A DNA stretch of 28,803 nucleotides. Origin: an uncultured Collinsella sp. (GTDB taxonomy: Bacteria; Actinomycetota; Coriobacteriia; Coriobacteriales; Coriobacteriaceae). Numbering within the stretch: position 1 is the stretch's first letter; every line of letters begins with the position of its first letter. Shown here in pieces: positions 23,557 to 28,803 of the stretch. Where the stretch lies: positions 1 to 28,803 of the forward strand of contig CAKTUC010000011.1 in the NCBI GenBank assembly GCA_934617135.1, read 5' to 3'. The translations under genes and the position numbers were made by a program. Under the pieces are notes generated by a model that saw nothing but the letters and a program-made list of their open reading frames with translations, was not told where the DNA came from and did no database searches.

Positions 23557-24941
23557 TAGAGCTCCACGCTTTCGGCACCGTTGATGGTTAGGTTGTGCTC
23601 GTAGAAGGCGGTGAGGGCGCGGATGGCGTACATTACGTCGCGGACGCCGCCGGTCTCGTAGCTTGAGTGCATGGCCAGCTGCGACAGACCAACGTCCACG
23701 GCGTGCATGCTCGCCTGCATGTTGGACAGGTTGCCGAGGGTGGAGCCGCCGGCCATATCGCTCTTGTTGGCGAAGGCCTGCGTGGGCACATCGGCGTCGT
23801 CGCAGATGGCCTGGAACACCGAGCGGCTAAAGGCATCGGTGCAGTAGTGCTGGTTGGCGGCTTCCTTGATGACAATGCCGCCGTTGAGCACGACCTGGTT
23901 GCGGGCGTCGCACTTCTCGGCGTGGTTGGGATGCACGGCATGCGCATTGTCGCAGCTCACGAGCATCGAAGCGGCAAGTGCGCGATGGTACGACTCGTCA
24001 TCAAAGCCCAGCGACCCGTTAATGCGACGCAGCGCATCGGCCAAGAACGTCGACATGGCGCCCTGCTTGGTCTCGGAGCCAACTTCCTCGTTATCGAAGC
24101 AGCAGAAGACCGAGACGTCGTGCGCGTTCTCGGCACCCAAAAACGCCTGCAGCGAGGTGTAGGCGCAGGCGAGGTCGTCGAGTTTGGGCGTCGAGATAAA
24201 CTCGTCGGCCCAGCCCCAAATGCGTGCATCCTGTCGGTTGACCAAGAACAGGTCGCGGCCCAGAATCTGCTCAGGCTCAACATCCAGTTCGTCAGCGATC
24301 AGGGCATCGAAGTCACCCTGCTTAAGCTCGCCGGCACTGATGAGCGGGCACAGGTCGACGGATCGGTTGGGAGCAAAGCCCTCGTTAACGCTGCGGTTCA
24401 TATGGATGGCAAGGCTCGGGATGATAGCGACCTCGCGCTCAGTAGCGAGCAGGCGGCTCTCGATACGGTCACCCTCGCGCACCAGTACGCGGCCCGCGAG
24501 CGCCAGCGGGCGATCGAACCAGGTGTAGTCGATCATGCCGCCGTAGGCTTCGGTGTTCAGGCGCAGCGTCTCGCCCGCACCATCGAGCTCGGGCACAGCC
24601 TTGACCTTAAACGTGGGCGAATCACTGTGCGACGCCGTCAGCTGGAAATGATAGTCACCGGCAACGCCGTCCTCGCCCCACGTTGCGGCCAGGTCCTCGC
24701 CCACCTTAAAGGCGATGACACTCGAGGTATTGCGTTGCGTGTAGTAGCGACCGCCCGGCTCGATATCCCACGCCGAGTTCTCGGGCAGGTAGGTAAAGCC
24801 CGCCTCGTCGAGTTCGGCCATAATGGTCGCCGCCGTATGGAACATGCTGGGACATGCCTCGATAAAGTCGATGAGGTCGTTGGCGGCCTCGATATCGTCG
24901 GCTGTCACGTGCACGCGCTCGGGCGCTTCCTGATCCGTCAT
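23556..24941 (-). CDS. M18 family aminopeptidase
   Basis: The 461-residue protein follows the M18 (aspartyl aminopeptidase, ApeB-like) pattern: TASHSDSPTFKVK with the first metal-binding His, KLDDLACAYTSLQAF with the bridging Asp, FDNEEVGSETKQGA with the catalytic and metal Glu pair, SCDNAHAVHPNHAEKCD with a further metal Asp, and a C-terminal LAMHSSYETGG with His. The family releases N-terminal residues, often acidic ones, from peptides in the cytoplasm, and forms large dodecamers. ATG 24941 has AAGGGGAG three to ten bases upstream; the frame extends to 25010 without a site. It faces the convergent dehydrogenase gene and appears to be transcribed alone. Confidence 0.93.
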   Translation of the reverse strand: MTDQEAPERVHVTADDIEAANDLIDFIEACPSMFHTAATIMAELDEAGFTYLPENSAWDIEPGGRYYTQRNTSSVIAFKVGEDLAATWGEDGVAGDYHFQLTASHSDSPTFKVKAVPELDGAGETLRLNTEAYGGMIDYTWFDRPLALAGRVLVREGDRIESRLLATEREVAIIPSLAIHMNRSVNEGFAPNRSVDLCPLISAGELKQGDFDALIADELDVEPEQILGRDLFLVNRQDARIWGWADEFISTPKLDDLACAYTSLQAFLGAENAHDVSVFCCFDNEEVGSETKQGAMSTFLADALRRINGSLGFDDESYHRALAASMLVSCDNAHAVHPNHAEKCDARNQVVLNGGIVIKEAANQHYCTDAFSRSVFQAICDDADVPTQAFANKSDMAGGSTLGNLSNMQASMHAVDVGLSQLAMHSSYETGGVRDVMYAIRALTAFYEHNLTINGAESVEL

Positions 24942-25102
24942 GCTCTCCCCTTTCGCTGGGTTGCTGGTCCCCTCCAGCATACCCCGCCGCGCCGGTGCCA
25001 TGCCTTTCATTCCATGGTTAATCCCGCACCGCTCACCAAGTTGAACCGCTGCGCCCGCACACCTTTTGCGACAATTGCAGTAACAGGACGAGAGGAGCCG
25101 TC

Positions 25103-26188
25103 ATGAAGCCACGCAATGTTGCCATCGCCTGCGGTGTCGCAGGCGTCGCCGTCGGCCTTGCCGCTGCCACCGGTATCGTTTACCGCAAGCAAATTAAGTC
25201 CGCCGCATCGCTCAAACGTCTGACCGATTATGCGGATGGCTATGACCTATACGCGATCGACATCGCCTACGGCTACGATCTCGACCGCATCATCGCCGCC
25301 GATGTGCGTGACGACCAAGCCTATATCGACGCCGTGCTGGCGCAGGTGTTGCCCGGCGTGCCGGCACATGTCCAGGCACCGCAGTTTGCCTGCAGCGCCT
25401 TTGCCGCCGTGGATGCCGAAGGACGTGTACGAACCGGTCGCAATTACGACTTTAAGGACGACACCTCGGCGCTGCTGGTGCGCAACCACCCGCGCGACGG
25501 CTATGCCTCCATCGGCTTTGCGGCCCTCAATAACCTGGGCGCCAACGCCCCGCTTGACTCCATTGCCGGACGCGCCGCCGCACTCATGGGCCCCTTCGCC
25601 CAGCTCGACGGCGTCAACGAATGCGGCGTGTCCATTGCCGTACTCACCCTGGATTCCAAACCTTGTGACCAGGACACGCAGCGCCCCGTCATCAATACCT
25701 CGCTCGCCATCCGCCTGGTACTCGACCGCGCCGCCACTACGCAAGAGGCCGTCGACCTACTTTCCGCCTATGACATGCACGCCATGGCCGGGCGCGATTA
25801 CCACTTCTTTATCAACGACGCCACCGGTGACGCGCGCGTGGTGGAATGGGACCCGCGCGATCCCGACCGCGCTTTCAAGGCAACGCCCGTGCGGCAAGTC
25901 ACAAACTTCTACGCCTGCTACGGCGACGAGGTGCTTCCCAATCAAAAGAATGGTGAGCTGGGTCACGGCAAGGAGCGTACACTCGTCATCGCCGATGTCC
26001 TTGACGCCCATGCCGGCGCCCAAGATGAAACGGCAGCTTGGAAAGCCCTACGCGCCGCGGCGCAGGAACCCAATCCGGAAGACATTACGAGCAACACGCA
26101 GTGGTCGGTCGTCTTTGATAACACCGAGCCCGCCGCCGCCATTACGCTGCGCCGACATTGGGGCGATGTCGACGCCTTCGCCCTGTAA
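25103..26188 (+). CDS. Choloylglycine-hydrolase / C45-like Ntn hydrolase with N-terminal membrane segment
   Basis: The 361-residue protein begins with a hydrophobic segment (about residues 6-27) after MKPRN, likely a signal anchor or uncleaved signal peptide. At Cys97, FACSAFAAVDAEGRVRTGRNYDF matches the nucleophile region of linear amide C-N hydrolases (choloylglycine hydrolase, acyltransferase C45), where the Cys becomes the N-terminus after processing and an Arg and Asp follow in GRNYDF. LDGVNECGVSIAVLTL and NTSLAIRLVLDRAATTQEAVDLL are also typical. The enzyme would cut an amide bond, for instance of N-acyl amino acids, and act at the membrane outer face. Bile salt hydrolase is unlikely given the long propeptide. 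GAGAGGAG precedes ATG 25103. Confidence 0.85.
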   Translation: MKPRNVAIACGVAGVAVGLAAATGIVYRKQIKSAASLKRLTDYADGYDLYAIDIAYGYDLDRIIAADVRDDQAYIDAVLAQVLPGVPAHVQAPQFACSAFAAVDAEGRVRTGRNYDFKDDTSALLVRNHPRDGYASIGFAALNNLGANAPLDSIAGRAAALMGPFAQLDGVNECGVSIAVLTLDSKPCDQDTQRPVINTSLAIRLVLDRAATTQEAVDLLSAYDMHAMAGRDYHFFINDATGDARVVEWDPRDPDRAFKATPVRQVTNFYACYGDEVLPNQKNGELGHGKERTLVIADVLDAHAGAQDETAAWKALRAAAQEPNPEDITSNTQWSVVFDNTEPAAAITLRRHWGDVDAFAL

Positions 26189-26257
26189 GGACAGACGCCC
26201 GCCCGCCTTACGCTCGCCTGACGTTGCTTACATTTCTATACATCTGAGCTAACACGT

Positions 26258-26290
26258 TTTACCCCCGTATCAGTAGTGTGCGGGGGTAAA
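26258..26290. promoter_or_regulatory. Hairpin in the phosphofructokinase upstream region
   Basis: TTTACCCCCG (26258-26267) pairs perfectly with CGGGGGTAAA (26281-26290) around a 13-base loop, 38 bases before the start codon. It could end transcription of the upstream hydrolase gene or act as a leader structure. A TATAAC box at 26304-26309 lies too close to the start for a normal leader and is not claimed as promoter. Confidence 0.45.
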
Positions 26291-26328
26291 CTTATGCGCA
26301 TGTTATAACTTGCCCGGAAGGATTCATC

Positions 26329-27408
26329 ATGCTTAGGATCGGTCTTCTTACCAGTGGCGGCGACTGCCAAGCGCTCAACGCCACCATGCGCGGCATCGTC
26401 AAAACGCTCATGACCAATAGTGCAGAGCCCATTGAGATCTACGGTTTCGAGGACGGCTACCAGGGCCTTATCTACAGCAGGTTCCGCGTCATGACGCCTG
26501 CCGATTTTAGCGGTATCCTCACCCGCGGCGGCACCATTCTGGGCACGAGCCGCACGCCGTTCAAGCGTCTGGACATTCCCGAGGCCGATGGCGTCGAGAA
26601 GGTGCCTGCGATGGTCCACACCTATCACAAGCTGCAGCTCGACTGCCTGTTTATGCTGGGCGGTAACGGCTCCACCAAGACCGCCAACCGCCTGCGCCAG
26701 GAGGGCCTCAACGTTATCGCCCTGCCCAAGACCATCGATAACGACACCTGGGGCACCGAGATGACCTTTGGCTTTACGAGCGCCATCGACGTCGCCACCA
26801 AGTGCATCGACGACATTCACACCACCGCCTCGAGCCACGGCCGCGTGTTCGTCATCGAGATCATGGGCCACAAGGTTGGCTGGATTCCGCTGTACGCTGG
26901 CGTTGCGGGCGGTGCGGACGTCATCCTGATTCCCGAGATCCCCTACGACATGGACAACGTCATCAAGACCATCGAGCATCGCATGGAGACCGGCAGCCGC
27001 TTTACCATCGTGGCCGTTGCCGAGGGCGCCATCTCCAAGGAGGACGCGGCGCTGTCCAAGAAGGAGCACAAGAAGAAGCTCGCCGAGCGCACGAGCCCGT
27101 CGATTGTCTACGACATCGCTAAGGAAATCGAGGCCAAGACCGGTCGCGAGACCCGCGTCGCCATCCCCGGTCACACGCAGCGCGGTGGCCAGCCCGATGC
27201 CCAGGACCGCATCTTTGCGACCCAGTGCGGCGTCGAGGCGGCACTTGGCTGCCTGCGTGGCGAGTTTGGCTACATGATCGCCCTGCGCGACGGCAAGATG
27301 TGCCACATGCCGCTCGAGGAGGTCGCCGGCAAGCTCAAGTATGTCGACCCCCAGAGCGACCTGGTGCGCGAGGCCAAATCGTTGGGCATCAGCTTCGGCG
27401 ACGAATAG
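26329..27408 (+). CDS. pfkA: 6-phosphofructokinase, group with Gly/Lys phosphoryl-donor signature
   Basis: The 359-residue protein is a PfkA-family phosphofructokinase: LTSGGDCQALNATMRG at the start, GGTILGTSRT, PKTIDND (133-139), the MGHKVGW and GADVILIPE segments, and GHTQRGGQPDAQDRIFA. It phosphorylates fructose 6-phosphate to the 1,6-bisphosphate. Donor specificity is readable: GGNGS (111-115) keeps the Gly of ATP enzymes, while PKTIDND has the Lys typical of pyrophosphate enzymes, so it belongs to the mixed group. The usual Asp of GGDGS is Asn. GGAAGG lies seven bases before ATG 26329. The stop codon is part of a long palindrome described separately. The gene is probably transcribed alone. 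Confidence 0.92.
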   Translation: MLRIGLLTSGGDCQALNATMRGIVKTLMTNSAEPIEIYGFEDGYQGLIYSRFRVMTPADFSGILTRGGTILGTSRTPFKRLDIPEADGVEKVPAMVHTYHKLQLDCLFMLGGNGSTKTANRLRQEGLNVIALPKTIDNDTWGTEMTFGFTSAIDVATKCIDDIHTTASSHGRVFVIEIMGHKVGWIPLYAGVAGGADVILIPEIPYDMDNVIKTIEHRMETGSRFTIVAVAEGAISKEDAALSKKEHKKKLAERTSPSIVYDIAKEIEAKTGRETRVAIPGHTQRGGQPDAQDRIFATQCGVEAALGCLRGEFGYMIALRDGKMCHMPLEEVAGKLKYVDPQSDLVREAKSLGISFGDE

Positions 27409-27584
27409 CCTCGGCTGGAACTGCTCCCATCGGAGGCCCCAGGGCTTACCTCCCAAATCGTCCTCGGACATGTCAGGACCCCGCTGCGCGCTTCGCGCGG
27501 CGGGGTCCTTCCGTCCTGCGGAAAGATTTGGGAGGTAAGCCCTGGGGCCTCCTGCGGCAACTGGGGAGGCCGAGGCTATTCGTC
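27400..27584. repeat. 185-bp composite palindrome overlapping the pfkA stop codon
   Basis: Outer arms (27400-27415 and 27569-27584, 16 bp) and inner arms (27432-27459 and 27525-27552, 28 bp) are all perfect inverted repeats, separated by 16 unpaired bases on each side. The outer left arm covers the last pfkA codons and its TAG. A terminator-like hairpin fills the centre. No protein is convincing on either strand. Confidence 0.85.
27475..27509. terminator. Central GC hairpin of the composite palindrome
   Basis: AGGACCCCGC (27475-27484) pairs perfectly with GCGGGGTCCT (27500-27509), with further CGCG/CGCG pairs in the loop. It is a likely terminator for pfkA, although only a short T run follows. 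Confidence 0.6.
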
Positions 27585-27804
27585 TTCTTGCTGCGGGTGC
27601 CTGGTCTGGAGGATTTGGAATGATGGGGGGGCTCTTGGCTGTTGCGAGCACTGACATTTGTCATGAAATGGCTGGTCGTTGGGGGTTGCTACTGGTAGTT
27701 GCGATAGGGTTGAGGCAGATTCTAACTAGAAATGGTGGTCGCTACCGCTTGTTCTCGGTATACTCGGCTCATTCGATTACGGTCACCTCACGAAAGGAAC
27801 CACC

Positions 27805-28344
27805 ATGGATCTTGCGATGGCACAACGCCTCGTCGATCGCCGCAAGGCTGCCGGGCTTTCTCAGGAAGCGCTTGCCGCCCAACTGGGCGTGAGCCGCCAG
27901 GCTGTCAGCAAATGGGAGCGCAGCGAATCCTCGCCCGATACCGATAACCTCATTGCACTCGCCGCGCTGTATGGCGTGTCGCTGGATGAGCTGTTGTATG
28001 GGGAGGCGGCAGATGACGCTGACTGCTCTGAGGACAGCGATGCTGGAGCCGAGGCGTCGGATGAGGCCGAAGAGGATGAGGATTCTGCCGACAACACCAG
28101 TCGCAGCGACAAGCCACTCGTCGACATTTCCCTTGCGCACGGTATCCACGTTATCGATCCCGATAAAGGCGAAGAGGTTCACGTGGGCTGGAATGGAATC
28201 CACGTAACCAACGACCGCAAGGGCGAAGAAGTCCATGTGGGGCCGGGCGGCGTACACGTTGATACGCTTGAGGACGACGGGCATAGCGTGCACACCAATG
28301 CCGACGGCACCGTTACCATCGACGGCGAGACGTTTTCCAGTTGA
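27805..28344 (+). CDS. XRE-family HTH protein with repeat domain, ended by a probable premature TGA
   Basis: The 179-residue product has an N-terminal Cro/C1 HTH (residues 4-65: LVDRRKAAGLSQEALAAQLG, then VSRQAVSKWERSES), an acidic linker (68-103), and three short repeats of the form G(I/V)HV...KGEEVHVG (about 112-160) that look like beta strands. Translation stops at TGA 28342-28344, but the same frame stays open for another 127 codons that encode membrane helices. Related HTH proteins have such helices in the same chain, so the gene seems truncated. AAAGGAA lies just before ATG 27805. The N-terminal part may still bind DNA. The spacer 27585-27804 shows no gene; a TATACT box near 27757 has no matching -35. 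Confidence 0.8.
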   Translation: MDLAMAQRLVDRRKAAGLSQEALAAQLGVSRQAVSKWERSESSPDTDNLIALAALYGVSLDELLYGEAADDADCSEDSDAGAEASDEAEEDEDSADNTSRSDKPLVDISLAHGIHVIDPDKGEEVHVGWNGIHVTNDRKGEEVHVGPGGVHVDTLEDDGHSVHTNADGTVTIDGETFSS

Positions 28345-28725
28345 AAGGAAGCGCACGACAAGCTCGACCATCATGGCAAGCACTTCCACACCAAGCTTGG
28401 ACGCGCGTGGAGCAAGTTTCCCTTCCCCGCGATTGTCGCCCTCGCCTATCTGGCGCTTGGCATTGCTTACGGCACGTGGGGTATGGGACTCTTTCTCGTC
28501 TTTTTGATTCCCGTCTACTACGCAATTGGCGACTTTATCGACCGACGCCGCCTGTCTAAGCTCATCGGCAGTGTCTACCCGGCGGCTGCTATTGCCTGGT
28601 TCCTCTACATGTGGCTCTGCCTGGGACAGCCCCATCCCGCATGGGTAATCCTCGTCACCATCCCCGTCGTAGGAGCACTCATGCACTGGTGCCGCAAACA
28701 ATGGAAGCACCGCAAGCAAGCCTAG
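28345..28725 (+). pseudogene. Membrane-domain remainder of the HTH protein, in frame after the TGA
   Basis: Directly after the TGA the same frame reads KEAHDKLDHHGKHFHTKLG and continues to TAG 28723-28725, with a His-rich amphipathic stretch and then four hydrophobic segments (FPAIVALAYLALGIAYG; MGLFLVFLIPVYYAIG; LIGSVYPAAAIAWFLYMWL; AWVILVTIPVVGALMHW). No ATG or GTG with a ribosome site lies near its beginning; the first in-frame ATG is at 28483, inside the membrane region. It is therefore best read as the detached C-terminal half of the HTH gene, 307 codons in total counting the stop. A tryptophan codon TGG changed to TGA would explain the break. Confidence 0.7.
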
Positions 28726-28770
28726 TCCGCCCCGTCCCGCCGGCAAGCCCCAGCCGACGCCCCTCCCCTA

Positions 28771-28803
28771 AGTTGCGGTGATATAGTTCCTGTTTTCGCC
28801 TTT
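28771..28803. repeat. Long-stem hairpin element, family member A2, cut by window end
   Basis: The first arm AGTTGCGGTGATATAGTTCC is identical to that at 21202-21221, followed by TGTTTTCGCCTTT, which keeps the TGTTT and GCC of the loop of member A. The complementary arm must lie beyond the window. Confidence 0.75.

Noticed and set aside
23667..25106. Open plus-strand frame opposite the M18 peptidase gene
   Set aside because: Antisense shadow of a gene with complete metal-binding motifs.
27400..27584. Composite palindrome as an insertion sequence
   Set aside because: No transposase gene is present in or beside it and no flanking duplication is visible.
26236..27657. Open minus-strand frame opposite pfkA and the composite palindrome
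   Set aside because: Antisense shadow; the part over the palindrome translates alike from both strands because of the symmetry, which is not evidence of coding.
28342..28344. TGA as a selenocysteine codon
   Set aside because: The position falls between a repeat domain and a membrane domain, not in a redox site, and no selenoprotein features were seen; a nonsense change is simpler.

Overview
The window is high-GC bacterial DNA. Its gene content, its G/C-rich wobble positions, and the mix of butyrate kinase, a PucR-type regulator and HD-GYP signalling suggest an anaerobic gut actinobacterium of the Coriobacteriia, most like Collinsella. That assignment is inference from recognition of the proteins; no 16S or other taxonomic marker is present. 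No tRNA, rRNA, CRISPR array, transposase or phage gene was seen.

Layout. (1) 1-1670: the 3' part of an amino-acid ABC transporter ATPase and a class I amidotransferase of the PuuD type, ending in a GC hairpin. (2) 1710-5103, minus strand: an A+T-richer accessory cassette. A three-gene ABC-2 exporter lies downstream of a DUF2975-like membrane protein and a small Cro/C1-type regulator; there is a clear terminator and promoter between the two units and a 13-bp-arm palindrome upstream. (3) 5305-7565, minus: an Hpt protein and a degenerate-GGDEF / receiver / HD-GYP protein, a phosphorelay and c-di-GMP module without a kinase in the window. (4) 7777-9375, minus: an alpha/beta hydrolase and AcpS. 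(5) 9698-18354, minus: an apparent eight-gene catabolic operon, in transcription order CocE-type hydrolase, MFS transporter, acyl carrier protein, phosphate acyltransferase, esterase, small membrane protein, butyrate-kinase-family acyl kinase, second MFS transporter. A PucR-family regulator is divergent at 18594-20165. (6) 20381-28725, mostly plus: radical SAM protein, methionine aminopeptidase with SEC-C motif, 2-hydroxyacid dehydrogenase, M18 aminopeptidase (minus), a choloylglycine-hydrolase-like Ntn hydrolase, 6-phosphofructokinase, and an HTH protein whose membrane domain is cut off by an in-frame TGA.

The most coherent candidate system is region 5. A hydrolase could release an acyl compound, the phosphate acyltransferase could convert an acyl thioester (on CoA or on the dedicated carrier protein) to acyl phosphate, and the kinase could recover ATP. 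Two major-facilitator transporters and a PucR regulator fit uptake and substrate-controlled expression. The carrier protein has Lys where the classic Asp precedes the phosphopantetheine Ser, and the kinase has Ser where the family Asn is expected. The long gaps between its first four genes all hold hairpins.

The other notable layer is dispersed palindromic DNA. There is a hairpin family with different but internally complementary stems and a similar loop (5216-5281, 21202-21268, and 28771 to the window end), a 185-bp composite palindrome running over the pfk stop codon, a nested palindrome at 23319-23417, and a short repeated hairpin on both sides of the dehydrogenase gene.
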